A stretch of 64,000 nt of DNA from Desmonostoc muscorum LEGE 12446 (GCF_015207005.2 NZ_JADEXS020000001.1:4650001-4714000), one strand, 5' to 3'; shown: positions 35,431-45,736, counted from the stretch's first letter. Translations and numbers: made by a program. Notes: generated by a model not told the origin, from the sequence alone.

Positions 35431-37542
35431 TTAACTTACCTTACTAATATAGGGACTTGTTAATTTATCTAACTGCTGAATCAAGAGACTGAGGAATAAT
35501 CCCACATCTGTCACCACACCCACTGATTCTACAGAACCGCGATCGCTTAATTTAGTCACTACAGCTGGATTAATATCCACACATACCATTTTCACCCCCG
35601 CCGGAGTCATATTGCCCACGCCAATGGAATGTAGCATTGATGACAGCATCAAAATCATCTCTGCACCTTCTAAGTTTTTGGCATATTGCTCTTGTGCTTG
35701 AATCAAATCCATTTGGGTATCAGGTAAAGGCCCATCATCCCGAATTGAACCAGCAAGCACAAAAGGTACATGGTTGTGGACACATTCATACATCACGCCA
35801 CTCTTAATTACCCCCGCCTCCACGGCCTTGGCAATACTACCATAACGGCGGATGGTATTAATTACCTTTAGGTGATGGCGGTGTCCACCACGGACGGCGA
35901 CACCCCGTTTCATATCCATACCCAAGGAGGTGCCCATCATATTTTGCTCGATGTCGTGGACAGCGATCGCATTCCCACCGAGTAGCGCTTGTACATATCC
36001 TTGGCGAATTAGTTGCGCTAGGTGTTCGCCGCCACCAGTGTGAATCACCACAGGGCCAGCGGTAACAACTACTTTACCACCAGCATCGCGGATTTTACGT
36101 AATTCCCAAGCTACTTGTTCCACGACTAATTCCACGCGGCGTTCGCTGGAAACTCCCGACGACATAAAGCTGAATTCTTGGGTGCTGCGTTGTTCCCGGG
36201 ATTCGGTTTTGCGGATGGTGCGGATACCCAACACGTCTGTAACTACCTGTTCGCCAATTTCTAATTCGCGTAGTAATTTACACCTTGCTTTTAAGCCATT
36301 GGGTGTTTGAGTAATGGCGATCGCGCCATCCATCCGCTGATTTTCCACCTTCACCCACTGACCATTAATTCGCACTTCGGTGGGGTAAATTGTACTGACG
36401 TAGAAATCATCAGGCGCTACCCCATTTTGGATTACAGGCTCTAGTTTAGCGTCCCGCTCATCTTGGGGTAAGTCTACAGCACCCAAATCAATCAACCGCG
36501 AAATGATTTCTTCCATCACTTCATGGGATGGTGCTGATACCTTCACCTCAGCGGCTGAGGTACTTTGGCGTTGTTCTCCCAAGTTGAAATTCAGAACTTG
36601 GAAACTTCCGCCAGCGTCTACAATCAAATCGAGAGCGCGGTTAATCAAACCAGCATCTAGCAAGTGTCCTTCCATGCGAATGACGCGGCTTTCTACCGAG
36701 ACATTCGCATGAATTTCATCTCTAACTGGTTCTGTCACCCGTAGGGTTAGGCATTTAGCCGCACCACCAGCTTTGAGAAATTCGGTAAGCGGCGTTTCCA
36801 GCACTTGGAAACCCACATCTGCAAGGCGTGTTTTCAAAGCATCACTCGCCTTGTTCATGATGACGATGCTCTCCACATTCACCGCATTACAAGCGAAGTT
36901 GACTGCATCAGCTTCGGCAATGGCGATTCGCTTTTCTGGTGCGACTCGCATTTGGATTAAGCGGTTGGAGTAAGAATCAAAAGCACCTGGATAGTACAGC
37001 AAATAGCCATTTGCTAAGGGGCAAAAGCAGGTATCCAAGTGATAGAAACGTTCGTCTATCAGTCGCAGGGAGAGTACTTCAATATCCAGCCATTTGGCTA
37101 GGTAAGGGTGGGAATCTAATTCTGAGCGGAAACCGTATCCCGCCCATAACCAGCGTCCTTCCCGATCCAGCAGTGCGTCTCCTGCTCCTTCAAATGGCAA
37201 ATCTTTGGGAAGTTCATTGACTGTATAACCATTTTCCTCAAACCATTGCTTGAAGTAAGGTTCTTCTCCCTGACGTTCTTTGTGTAAAAAACGACTAAGG
37301 ACAACGTTATCTCCCAGTACCAAACCAGCGTTGGCTGTAAAAACCAAATCAGGCCAACCTTTTTCAGGTGATACTAAGTCTACAATGGCGTGTTGTTTAA
37401 GAATCTGGTGTAGTCCCTGCCACTGTTCTACGGCGCGATCGCGCGATGATTTATGGATGTTCCCTTCCATCCAGGGATTAATCACATAATCTACATCGTA
37501 GTAATCGGGAGGACACATCAAAAAGCGAATCCGGGAAGTCAT
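35431..37542 (-). CDS. agrE: Arginine dihydrolase / proline-forming bifunctional enzyme (AgrE/ArgZ)
   Basis: A 703-residue protein, the length of the Anabaena AgrE. Residues 1-285 form the arginine-guanidine-removing domain, converting arginine to ornithine, CO2 and ammonia. The known catalytic residues fall at the expected numbers: His168 in FYHLDTC and Cys264 in GGAAKC, with VFTANAGLV and EGAGDALLD contributing to the pocket. The remaining part is the LOR/SDH-type domain and NAD-binding region linked in Anabaena to ornithine/proline turnover. It starts the degradation of arginine released from cyanophycin. It has its own terminator (35304-35343). I could not find a convincing NtcA site upstream. 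Confidence 0.95.
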   Translation of the reverse strand: MTSRIRFLMCPPDYYDVDYVINPWMEGNIHKSSRDRAVEQWQGLHQILKQHAIVDLVSPEKGWPDLVFTANAGLVLGDNVVLSRFLHKERQGEEPYFKQWFEENGYTVNELPKDLPFEGAGDALLDREGRWLWAGYGFRSELDSHPYLAKWLDIEVLSLRLIDERFYHLDTCFCPLANGYLLYYPGAFDSYSNRLIQMRVAPEKRIAIAEADAVNFACNAVNVESIVIMNKASDALKTRLADVGFQVLETPLTEFLKAGGAAKCLTLRVTEPVRDEIHANVSVESRVIRMEGHLLDAGLINRALDLIVDAGGSFQVLNFNLGEQRQSTSAAEVKVSAPSHEVMEEIISRLIDLGAVDLPQDERDAKLEPVIQNGVAPDDFYVSTIYPTEVRINGQWVKVENQRMDGAIAITQTPNGLKARCKLLRELEIGEQVVTDVLGIRTIRKTESREQRSTQEFSFMSSGVSSERRVELVVEQVAWELRKIRDAGGKVVVTAGPVVIHTGGGEHLAQLIRQGYVQALLGGNAIAVHDIEQNMMGTSLGMDMKRGVAVRGGHRHHLKVINTIRRYGSIAKAVEAGVIKSGVMYECVHNHVPFVLAGSIRDDGPLPDTQMDLIQAQEQYAKNLEGAEMILMLSSMLHSIGVGNMTPAGVKMVCVDINPAVVTKLSDRGSVESVGVVTDVGLFLSLLIQQLDKLTSPYISKVS

Positions 37543-37791
37543 AAAAATCTTACAAGCGTATTATTGGATACAGATTTTCGTTTTTCCAATTTGTCACATC
37601 TGCTACTAAGGCTCTACCTTTTAATAGCGGATATCTTGGTGATTACAAAGGGTGCGTTCGCTCTGTTTTACTGCTGTGTTAAGCTGTCGTGTATTTAATG
37701 CAGCAGATAATTATAATATTTTAGGTACTCAAAAGTCCAGAGTTTAGGAAAAAAGTAATTTGGGCGATGGGAAAAGGAGGTCTGTTAGCTT

Positions 37792-40700
37792 CTACTTGCT
37801 ATTGAATGATTCGCAAAGAAAGCGATCGCTCTGTTCCACTGCGATATTCGTTTTCAAATAATCCCGCACCAAAGCGCAACCATAAGCTGGTGCATCTAGG
37901 TTGAGAATTCGCTGTAAATTCCACAAAATAAGGGTGTTGTCATCACCTCCTGAAGCAAGCATTGTCCCATCGCGGCTGATGGCAATTTTCCTAATGGCTG
38001 CGGTGTGTCCTCTGAGGGTGGTCAGTTCTGTACCATCAAGCTTCCAGAGTTTAACAGTAGTATCTACGCTACCAGAAGCGACTATTTTGCCGTCGGGAGT
38101 AAAGGCTACTCCCCAAATTGCAGCGATGTGACCTTTGAGTGTTTGCAGCAACTTGCCATCCACTGTCCACAACTTTACAGTATTGTCGCCACTTCCAGTT
38201 GCTACCATTTTATTGTCTTGACTAAAGGCGACTCTCCAGACTGCCGCAGTATGTCCTTTTAGGGTTTTGAGCAACTTGCCATCCAGCGTCCACAACTTAG
38301 CAGTACCATCGCCACTGACTGAGGCAATGAGGCGACTATCTGGACTAAATGCAACTTCCCAGACTTCGGCTTCATGTCCTTTGAGGATCTGGGGTGCTGG
38401 GCGAGACTCCTGCGGAGTCGCTACGCGATCGCGTTTCCATATCTCAACAGCCTTTTCAACATTTGCCATAGCGATGGTTTGTCCGTCGGGACTTAATACT
38501 GCTGCTAAGAGTTTACTCAGAGAAGCTTTATAAGTAGCAACCAAACTGCCGTCTGGCTTCTTGAGTTTTACCGTATCATCGTAGGAGCGAAGCGCAATTA
38601 ATTTGCCATCTTCACTGAATGAAACCTCGAAGATTGCGCCGCCAGATTGAGTGAAAGTTTTGAGTGATTTGCCTTGGCGATTCCAAAGTTTAGCAGTGTT
38701 TTCGTGGCTAGCTGTGGCGATCGTTGAACTGTCGGCAGCGATCGCTATTGACCAAATCCCGGCTTCATGGGCAATAATACTTTTCTGGAATGGATTCTCT
38801 TTCTGCCACAGCCTGACAAGGTTTTCTGTGCCCGCCGAAGCAATAAAGCTATTATCAGGGCTAAAAGTCACTCCCCAAACTGAGGCACTGTGTCCTCTAA
38901 GCGTCCTCAGTTCTGTACCGTCAATGTTCCAAAGTTTAATTGTTTTATCGAGACTGGCGGAGGCAATAGTTTGACCATCGGCACTCAAGGCGACTCCCCA
39001 AATCCCCGCAGTGTGACCTTTAAGAGTTTTATACTCGCGGTAGGTTTCATTTTTGCTGTCTCGCTTCCAAAGTTTCACAGTTCTGTCTTCACTCCCGGAA
39101 ACAATAGTCTGGCCATCAGGGGTAAAAGCTACTTTCACAACCCAAGCGGTGTGACCTAAAAGAGGTTGTAAAGGTTTGGCGTTTTCCCAGCCCGAAGCGT
39201 TTCGTTTCCAGAGTTTTACTGTCCTGTCTAGATTGCCGGCAGCAAGGATTTGACCATCAGGACTGAAGGTGATTCCGCCAAACCCCATTTCATAACCTTG
39301 AAACGTGTTGAGCAATGTACCGTCCGGCTTCCAAAGTTTCACAGTTCTGTCCCAACTGGCAGAGGCCAGGAATTGACCATCGGGACTAAAGGCTACTCCC
39401 CAAATTGAAGCAGTGTGAGCTTTGAAACTCTTGATTAGAGTACCATCTCGCTTCCAGAGTTTAATGGTGCCATCTTCACCCCCCGAAGCAAGTATCTGAC
39501 TATCAGAGCTAAAATCGATCGCCCTAACTGCTCCCTTATGATCTTTGAGAGTCGCAACTTCTGTACCATCACGTCGCCAAAGCTTGATTGTTTGATCTAT
39601 GCTGGCTGAGGCAATCAGAGAACTATCAGGACTGACATCTACTGCCAAAACAGCTGCTGTATGACCAGAAAAATGGTTGTACTCATCTGCTCCATAAACT
39701 GCTTGCTGTAATACATCATTCACCTGACGCTCGATATTTGCGTTTGGTTTACCTAGTTTTTGTAGTCTATGCTTGGCTTTAATTGCTTCTATGAGGGCAT
39801 CTAATCGGCGGTTTGAAGCAAACAGTCCTTCAGAAGAAGATACAAGCGCTCGGATTTCGCTACTTTTTGCTTGATATGCGCTTTTGAGAGTTTGGCGGTA
39901 CAAAATGAAACTTCCTACTCCCAAGCTGCTAGAGACGAGTAACCCAATACCGACTGCAATTAGGAGAAATCTTTGCAATTTTGCAGTTTTTTTCTCTTGT
40001 GCTAGTCGTGCTTCTACTTCTTTAGCCCGTGCTGCCTCCAATGCCGTTTGCACTGCTTTGCGTTCGTATTCTTGACTAGCAGCTAAAAATTGATAATCTA
40101 AATCGCTAAGACTTTTGCCCTGGAGCCAATTTTGAGTATCTTTGAGAGCTTGCCCTCGCAACAGACGTGATTCATCTTTATAAGCTGATGCTATCCAAGC
40201 GTTGAATGTTTGCGAGTATGGGCGGAGATTGTCTAACTGCCTGAGTACCCATTGAGCATTGAAAACATGGCGATAAATGGGATTTTTAATTTTGAGATAG
40301 CCGTTGTGTTTTTCAACTAAACCAGATAATAACAGTTCCGTCTGTTCTAAACTATCATCCGTCGGGACAGGAGGAAGCGGCACAGGGGCATCTCTTCTCC
40401 GTTGCCCCTCTGCTCCCCTGCTCCCCTGCTCCCCTACCTCTTCTTGCAACACTCGTTGGTAAAGTCCGAGTAATCTTCCTGCTCGGTGTTCGTAAAAAAG
40501 TAAGCGATCGCGGATTGTCCTGAGGTGTTCTGGTTCGTCTTTTGCTTCCCAATGTTCGATAATCTGCGATCGCACTAATTGTTCCACCCAAAATTCTTCA
40601 GTTCCCGGAAGTAATGAGATTGTTCCGTAAGATGTTCTCAAGGCAGCCTGGGCAACTATTTGGCAGAGTTTTTGGGTTAGAAACGGCTGTCCTCCTGTCC

Positions 40701-41430
40701 AATAAATAATCTCTCGCAGTACTGCTTGTGGTTGGCTGATGACTTCCTGTAATCCTTTGAGCAATGGCGTGGCTTCATGTAATTTAAAGCCCTGTAACTC
40801 AATCGCTGTACCAATATTAAAAGGTGTTCGGCGTTTGTCTGCTATTAAGTCAGATGGACTGGCTACTCCAAACAGTGCAAATCCTAAACGTTGAAAATTC
40901 GAGTCAGATGCTTGTTGATTGTAACAATGACGAATCCACGCAAAAAAATCGTTGACAGGAAAATTTAAACTCAATAAACTATCAATCTCATCAATAAAGA
41001 TAATAATGCCTCCGGCTTTTTCTTTGATCTGAGATTTATTTTGAATATTTGGTAGTAACAATTCTTCTACAAATTGGTGTAATTTTTGCACTGAGGAAAT
41101 GCCTGATTGCATCTTCCACCATTCTTTAAAATTCACCTCTTCTCCCAGATTTAAGCTGTAGAACAAGCTAATAATCACACCTTTGTACCATTGTTCTGGT
41201 GTAGTATCTTCACTACCCAAACGGGTCATATCCAAGTAAACACAGCTATAACCTTCTTGTCTGAGGCGATGACTTGTGCGCTGTAGTAAAGATGATTTGC
41301 CCATCTGCCGACAGTTTAAGACGTAACAGAAATCGCCAGCTTTCAGGCTGGCATAAAGTTTTTCGTCCGCCTGACGCATAACATATGTGGGATCATCACT
41401 GCGAAGACTGCCCCCTACTTGGTATCTCAT
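37792..41430 (-). CDS. AAA-like STAND protein with membrane segment and 14 WD40 repeats
   Basis: A 1212-residue protein. Residues of about 1-330 are the cyanobacterial AAA-like domain (Walker A NCRQMGKSSLLQ near 60, Walker B GIIIFIDEIDSLL, GGQPFLTQKLCQ). A helical linker and a single membrane helix at about 483-506 come next, then 14 WD40 repeats from about 590 to 1170, enough for two propellers. Residues of about 332-351 (VGEQGSRGAEGQ...) are encoded by a GGGGAGCAG-type array, and about 998-1010 in WD repeat 10 (RVATPQESRPAP) by another dispersed palindrome (38400-38435). Both look like in-frame repeat insertions. It follows the AAA-like gene at 41492 after 61 bases, so the two are probably cotranscribed. 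The signal sensed is unknown. Confidence 0.85.
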   Translation of the reverse strand: MRYQVGGSLRSDDPTYVMRQADEKLYASLKAGDFCYVLNCRQMGKSSLLQRTSHRLRQEGYSCVYLDMTRLGSEDTTPEQWYKGVIISLFYSLNLGEEVNFKEWWKMQSGISSVQKLHQFVEELLLPNIQNKSQIKEKAGGIIIFIDEIDSLLSLNFPVNDFFAWIRHCYNQQASDSNFQRLGFALFGVASPSDLIADKRRTPFNIGTAIELQGFKLHEATPLLKGLQEVISQPQAVLREIIYWTGGQPFLTQKLCQIVAQAALRTSYGTISLLPGTEEFWVEQLVRSQIIEHWEAKDEPEHLRTIRDRLLFYEHRAGRLLGLYQRVLQEEVGEQGSRGAEGQRRRDAPVPLPPVPTDDSLEQTELLLSGLVEKHNGYLKIKNPIYRHVFNAQWVLRQLDNLRPYSQTFNAWIASAYKDESRLLRGQALKDTQNWLQGKSLSDLDYQFLAASQEYERKAVQTALEAARAKEVEARLAQEKKTAKLQRFLLIAVGIGLLVSSSLGVGSFILYRQTLKSAYQAKSSEIRALVSSSEGLFASNRRLDALIEAIKAKHRLQKLGKPNANIERQVNDVLQQAVYGADEYNHFSGHTAAVLAVDVSPDSSLIASASIDQTIKLWRRDGTEVATLKDHKGAVRAIDFSSDSQILASGGEDGTIKLWKRDGTLIKSFKAHTASIWGVAFSPDGQFLASASWDRTVKLWKPDGTLLNTFQGYEMGFGGITFSPDGQILAAGNLDRTVKLWKRNASGWENAKPLQPLLGHTAWVVKVAFTPDGQTIVSGSEDRTVKLWKRDSKNETYREYKTLKGHTAGIWGVALSADGQTIASASLDKTIKLWNIDGTELRTLRGHSASVWGVTFSPDNSFIASAGTENLVRLWQKENPFQKSIIAHEAGIWSIAIAADSSTIATASHENTAKLWNRQGKSLKTFTQSGGAIFEVSFSEDGKLIALRSYDDTVKLKKPDGSLVATYKASLSKLLAAVLSPDGQTIAMANVEKAVEIWKRDRVATPQESRPAPQILKGHEAEVWEVAFSPDSRLIASVSGDGTAKLWTLDGKLLKTLKGHTAAVWRVAFSQDNKMVATGSGDNTVKLWTVDGKLLQTLKGHIAAIWGVAFTPDGKIVASGSVDTTVKLWKLDGTELTTLRGHTAAIRKIAISRDGTMLASGGDDNTLILWNLQRILNLDAPAYGCALVRDYLKTNIAVEQSDRFLCESFNSK

Positions 41431-41491
41431 ATCAAAGTGTGATTACAAAAATAGAGATTAACTAGCAACAGCACTCAGCACTCCTGAAACT

Positions 41492-42910
41492 TTAAACAAT
41501 TGTTGATAGTTGTTTGGCAAAATAAGCGCGATAAAGTTCACAACTGGGTAAAATGCGATCGCCCTCAAACCGAATCAAGCCTAAACTATCAAGTTTATAG
41601 GTCTCAAGAGGATCAATAAATTTACTTTGCTTTACCGTCACCAATTGGGCATAAGTCTTTGCTAAAGTGGGTTTTTCTTGGAGTTGCACCCAAAGTCGCC
41701 ATAAATGGTAGCGATAAATGCCACCATTGGCGATCGCTTCTTGGATTAATTTTTCTAGAGTAATTTCTTGCGAGCAAAGAAAATATAGCGAAATTCTAAT
41801 TAGTGCTGGATGACCCCCTACAAATGACATCAGTTGGCTGGATTCTTTGCTAGTATTCCAGTTTAAGCCGTGTCGCCTAGCTAAGTCTTCTATCTGTTCT
41901 TGGGTAAATTCTGCAAGACGGATAGGTAATCCAATGTTAAACGGAGAGCGGTTAATATCTAGGGTGGCATACTGTTCTGTAGAATAAACCACTACTAATT
42001 TCAACTTCTGCCAATTGGGATTTTGTTGTGCTTCCTCACACCACGAACGCAATAAGACAAAAAATTCTTGAGCAATGTGAGGATATTCAAAAAAGCGGTC
42101 AACTTCGTTCAATACTAAAACTACTGGACTTGAAATTTGCTTGAGCAAATAGCTTTGCAAATAAAAGCTGGAACTCAACTTACAGCCAATTTCTTCATCC
42201 CACATTTCATTTAAATTGGGATCTATGCCCAATTCTCTGGCAATATGCCAGCAAAAACCACGCAACAACTTGTTTAAGTTAGTCAAAGAGTCAGAATCGA
42301 TTTGGTAGCAATTCAAATTCACTGTCTGATATCCTTGCTTTTGTGCAAAGGCTAACAGCCGCAGCACCAGAGAACTCTTACCCATCTGTTTGGGTGCTTT
42401 AATCCGAATCACGCAGCCTGGTTGAATTATTTCCCGATAAACCAATTCTTCAATCGGCGGACGTTCGATATACAGGGGAGAATCCAGAGGTACAGGCCCA
42501 TCTGGGTACGGCCAAAAACTTTCAAATTGGTCAGCTTCTTCGTTAACAAATGATTCTAGAAGTAAAGATTGATATAAACCTACTTTTTCTGTAGATAAAT
42601 TCAATGAGAGCAATTGCGAAGTTTGAATCTTATCCGCCTCGTTGAGGATTGTATAATCTTGTGCAGTTAATTCTAGATTACAGGCGCTAAAGCAAAGTTT
42701 TAAAGTTTTTTGGTCTACATTTGTATCTAATGATAGCAATCTAGTCAGTGTTTTTGTGGAGATATTCATGCGATCGCCCAACTTATCTAGAGTCAAACGC
42801 TGACCGTGATTCTCTGCTATCTCCATAGCCAAAATCGCTGCCTGTAAACGCTTTAACCCGACATAACTCAGCACAACTCCCCGCGTTCGCGTGCTTTTTT
42901 GTGGTTTCAT
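41492..42910 (-). CDS. AAA-like STAND protein with HTH-like N-terminal domain
   Basis: A 472-residue protein. Residues 1-90 (TRGVVLSYVGLKRLQAAI ... LTLDKLGDRMNIS ... QKTLKLCFSACNLELT) are clearly related to the start of the 1175-residue STAND protein at 8341-11868. The pattern resembles a winged helix or lambda-repressor-like HTH. The AAA-like domain has Walker A KAPKQMGKSSLVLR near 167, Walker B VVLVLNEVDRFFE, and GGHPALIRISLY. It has no WD40 or membrane segment. It is upstream of, and closely linked to, the AAA-WD40 gene, suggesting a switch whose two parts share the NTPase type but only one carries a sensor propeller. Function unknown. Confidence 0.8.
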   Translation of the reverse strand: MKPQKSTRTRGVVLSYVGLKRLQAAILAMEIAENHGQRLTLDKLGDRMNISTKTLTRLLSLDTNVDQKTLKLCFSACNLELTAQDYTILNEADKIQTSQLLSLNLSTEKVGLYQSLLLESFVNEEADQFESFWPYPDGPVPLDSPLYIERPPIEELVYREIIQPGCVIRIKAPKQMGKSSLVLRLLAFAQKQGYQTVNLNCYQIDSDSLTNLNKLLRGFCWHIARELGIDPNLNEMWDEEIGCKLSSSFYLQSYLLKQISSPVVLVLNEVDRFFEYPHIAQEFFVLLRSWCEEAQQNPNWQKLKLVVVYSTEQYATLDINRSPFNIGLPIRLAEFTQEQIEDLARRHGLNWNTSKESSQLMSFVGGHPALIRISLYFLCSQEITLEKLIQEAIANGGIYRYHLWRLWVQLQEKPTLAKTYAQLVTVKQSKFIDPLETYKLDSLGLIRFEGDRILPSCELYRAYFAKQLSTIV

Positions 42911-43352
42911 GTCGCTAGTTATTAACCTGTTTTTTGTTAACTATCTCCTAATTTTTCCATTTTTTCAATCGCTTATTTAATTGTCACTGAATTGTTTTAA
43001 GCTTTCAAATAAGTGGGTATAAATAAACAGAACTGGCTTTGCGCCTTGAAGCTAGTACCTGAAAGCTAAAAGCTAAGGTAGTAACTTTCATTTATTTATA
43101 CTTGCTTAAATCAACTATCTGACTCACCTTATAAAGGTGTTACTTATACTTAAATATATGTTTGGAATTAAATTTTGGTGTTATCTTAATGTATATTAAA
43201 GCACATAATATACTGTTACTGAAATGCGACTGGTGAATGCTTTCGTCGAAAAAAGTGCAATGGTAACAAAACAGATGATTCCACAACCAGCTTAATGGCT
43301 GTGATATTATGGGAGACTGCTGCATACATTTTGAAAAACTAGAAATTCGATC
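42911..43352. other. Upstream region of rpsO
   Basis: A 440-base AT-rich stretch between divergent genes. It must hold the rpsO promoter and perhaps an S15 autoregulatory leader, but I see no definite structure. An AGCTAGTACCTGAAAGCT-like small inverted repeat lies near 43050-43070. Confidence 0.35.
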
Positions 43353-43622
43353 ATGGCTCTGACGCAACTGCGGAAACAAGAAATAATTTCCAACTACCAA
43401 GTCCACGAAACCGATACTGGTTCGGCCGATGTGCAAGTTGCTATGCTAACTGAACGGATCAACCGCCTCAGTGAACATCTCCAAGCAAATAAAAAAGACC
43501 ATTCTTCCCGGCGAGGACTGTTGAAGCTAATTGGCCAGCGCAAGCGTCTTTTAGCCTATATCCAGAGCGAAAGCCGGGAAAAGTATCTAGCTTTGATTGC
43601 TCGTCTCGGTATTCGGGGTTAA
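43353..43622 (+). CDS. rpsO: 30S ribosomal protein S15
   Basis: An 89-residue protein, exact family length. It binds the central domain of 16S rRNA early in 30S assembly. Motifs: [37 protein letters not shown], and LGQ-type [10 protein letters not shown]. The next gene (PAM68 family) starts 12 bases after the stop, so they form an operon. Confidence 0.98.
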   Translation: MALTQLRKQEIISNYQVHETDTGSADVQVAMLTERINRLSEHLQANKKDHSSRRGLLKLIGQRKRLLAYIQSESREKYLALIARLGIRG

Positions 43623-43634
43623 AGGCGATCGCTT

Positions 43635-44105
43635 ATGCCTGCTGAAGAATCTGAACGCGAGCGCTTGCCCTTTGAACCAAACAAAAAGCGCCAAAAACCC
43701 CCAAAAACCCAAACTAAACCAGTAGCAACGCCACAGAAACCCAGCAACCAAGCTGATAGGAAGCCGCCTTACACCAAAGAAGAAATAGCGATTCCTAAAG
43801 TAGTCAGCCAGCGGATGGTTCGACGAGTGGCTGCATTCTGTGGTCTACCAACAACTTTGGGCATTAGCACCTTAATTGTCAGCTATCTGCTTGCCACCTA
43901 CTCCGATATCAAATTAGCTCCCATTGCCGTGTTATTGGTAAACATGGGATTATTTGGTTTGGGGGTCTTAGGGATAACTTATGGCGTTCTCTCTGCCTCT
44001 TGGGATGAAGAAAGAGCCGGAAGTCTGCTGGGTTTTGGTGAATTCGGCACCAATTGGGGACGAATGGTGGCAGTTTGGCGGGAAACTCGGCAAAAAAACT
44101 CTTGA
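43635..44105 (+). CDS. PAM68 family photosystem II assembly protein
   Basis: A 156-residue protein. A hydrophilic basic/proline-rich N-terminal third (KRQKPPKTQTKP) is followed by IPKVVSQRMVRRVAAFCGLP, two membrane helices at about 75-93 and 97-120, and the conserved end SASWDEERAGSLLGFGEFG. This is the PAM68 layout. PAM68 helps early photosystem II assembly and chlorophyll insertion into CP47. It follows rpsO closely, an arrangement that would link it to translation genes. The gap 44106-44483 holds a GAATTC-rich repeat fragment and AT-rich DNA. Confidence 0.88.
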   Translation: MPAEESERERLPFEPNKKRQKPPKTQTKPVATPQKPSNQADRKPPYTKEEIAIPKVVSQRMVRRVAAFCGLPTTLGISTLIVSYLLATYSDIKLAPIAVLLVNMGLFGLGVLGITYGVLSASWDEERAGSLLGFGEFGTNWGRMVAVWRETRQKNS

Positions 44106-44483
44106 AGAAGAATTCAGAATCCAGAATTCAGAACAAGAAGTGGGGGATTGGAAGCTACCACTCCCTTACAAAAAAGTCTAGATTATCGGCAATTGGCGTA
44201 GCGTCTCTCGGAAGAAAAGATTTAGGTATTTCTTAAACCCGCTTGATCCGCCAGTCGGACTCCTGAATTCTTCTTCAAAACTTCAACATTGCTAATTAAA
44301 AGTATATAGATGATTTTTATACCTTAAATCCAGTATTTTCTGAGGAAATTTACTGGATTTTCTCTTTTGTCCATTTATTTTGTAAATAAATTTAGTTTGA
44401 ACTATTCGTAATTGGGTAAATACGTAACAATAAAGTTACGTCCATTTACAGAAAAATTTAGTCACTAAATCAGGAACTTTGAC

Positions 44484-45542
44484 ATGATTATAGTAATGAA
44501 AAGTGGTTCCCCGGATGCGGAAATAAACCGCATTGATGAGGAACTAACTAGCTGGGGATTAACTCCAGAAAAAATTGTTGGTAAACACAAAGTAGTTATT
44601 GGTGTAGTAGGTGAAACCGCCAGCTTAGATCCGCTACAAATTCAAGAACTTAGTCCCTGGATTGAGCAGGTGTTGCGGGTAGAACAGCCTTACAAACGCG
44701 CTAGCCGCCAGTTTCGCCACGGCGAAGCTTCGGAAGTGGTGGTTAACCTCCCGAATGAAACGGTGGTATTTGGTGAACACCACCCCTTGATAGTCGTAGC
44801 CGGTCCTTGCTCCGTGGAAAACGAAGAAATGATTGTAGAGACGGCGCGGCGTGTCAAAGCCGCAGGAGCGAAGTTTTTGCGGGGAGGCGCATACAAACCA
44901 CGGACTTCACCTTACGCCTTCCAAGGACATGGCGAGAGTGCTTTGGAATTATTAGCAAAGGCACGGGAAGTCAGCGGACTAGGTATTATTACAGAAGTAA
45001 TGGATGCCGTTGACCTGGATAAAATTGCCGAAATTGCTGATGTGATCCAGGTAGGGGCAAGAAATATGCAGAATTTCTCCTTGCTCAAAAAAGTAGGAGC
45101 GCAGTCAAAACCAGTCCTCTTAAAGCGGGGAATGGCAGCTACAATTGAAGATTGGTTAATGGCAGCCGAGTATATTTTGGCAGCTGGTAATCCCAATGTC
45201 ATTTTGTGTGAAAGGGGAATACGCACCTTTGACCGTCAGTATACGCGAAATACACTGGATTTATCAGTAGTGCCAGTGTTGCGAAAGCTGACTCACCTAC
45301 CAATCATGATTGACCCCAGCCACGGCGTAGGTTGGTCTGAGTTTGTGCCCTCAATGGCAATGGCAGCGATCGCAGCTGGTACAGATTCTCTCATGATTGA
45401 GGTTCACCCCAACCCAGCCAAAGCCTTATCCGATGGTCCCCAATCTCTCACACCAGACCGCTTTGATAACTTAATGCAAGAATTAGCAGTAATTGGTAAA
45501 GCAGTGAGACGCTGGCAACAACCAGCAGTAGCTCTAGTTTAA
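44484..45542 (+). CDS. aroF: 3-deoxy-7-phosphoheptulonate synthase, type I-beta with N-terminal regulatory domain
   Basis: A 352-residue DAHP synthase, the first shikimate-pathway enzyme (phosphoenolpyruvate plus erythrose 4-phosphate). Residues 1-75 form the ferredoxin-like regulatory domain seen in Thermotoga-type enzymes. The barrel has AGPCSVENEE (about 107), GGAYKPRTSPYAFQG, KRGMAATIEDWLMA, CERGIRTFD and DPSHGVGW. In related enzymes the N-terminal domain mediates inhibition by aromatic amino acids; expected here too but not shown. A terminator hairpin follows at 45707. Confidence 0.96.
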   Translation: MIIVMKSGSPDAEINRIDEELTSWGLTPEKIVGKHKVVIGVVGETASLDPLQIQELSPWIEQVLRVEQPYKRASRQFRHGEASEVVVNLPNETVVFGEHHPLIVVAGPCSVENEEMIVETARRVKAAGAKFLRGGAYKPRTSPYAFQGHGESALELLAKAREVSGLGIITEVMDAVDLDKIAEIADVIQVGARNMQNFSLLKKVGAQSKPVLLKRGMAATIEDWLMAAEYILAAGNPNVILCERGIRTFDRQYTRNTLDLSVVPVLRKLTHLPIMIDPSHGVGWSEFVPSMAMAAIAAGTDSLMIEVHPNPAKALSDGPQSLTPDRFDNLMQELAVIGKAVRRWQQPAVALV

Positions 45543-45706
45543 AATTCAGTCACAACTTCTTGCTAGGCATAACTAAATTAAAGTTTGTAGTCAGAATTTA
45601 AGTCCTGATAAATCTGAAGGAGCGATGAATTACTCACTACAAACTAGGAGTTAATTGTATATTTAATTATGCCTATCTAGTTATTAAAAGTAAATAGCAA
45701 ATTCTG

Positions 45707-45736
45707 CCCCTTTAGAATATTTCTAAAGGGGATTTT
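45707..45736 (+). terminator. Terminator downstream of aroF
   Basis: CCCCTTTAGAA (45707-45717), loop TAT, TTCTAAAGGGG (45721-45731), then ATTTTTAA: a perfect 11-bp stem with a T-run, 165 bases after the stop. Confidence 0.75.
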
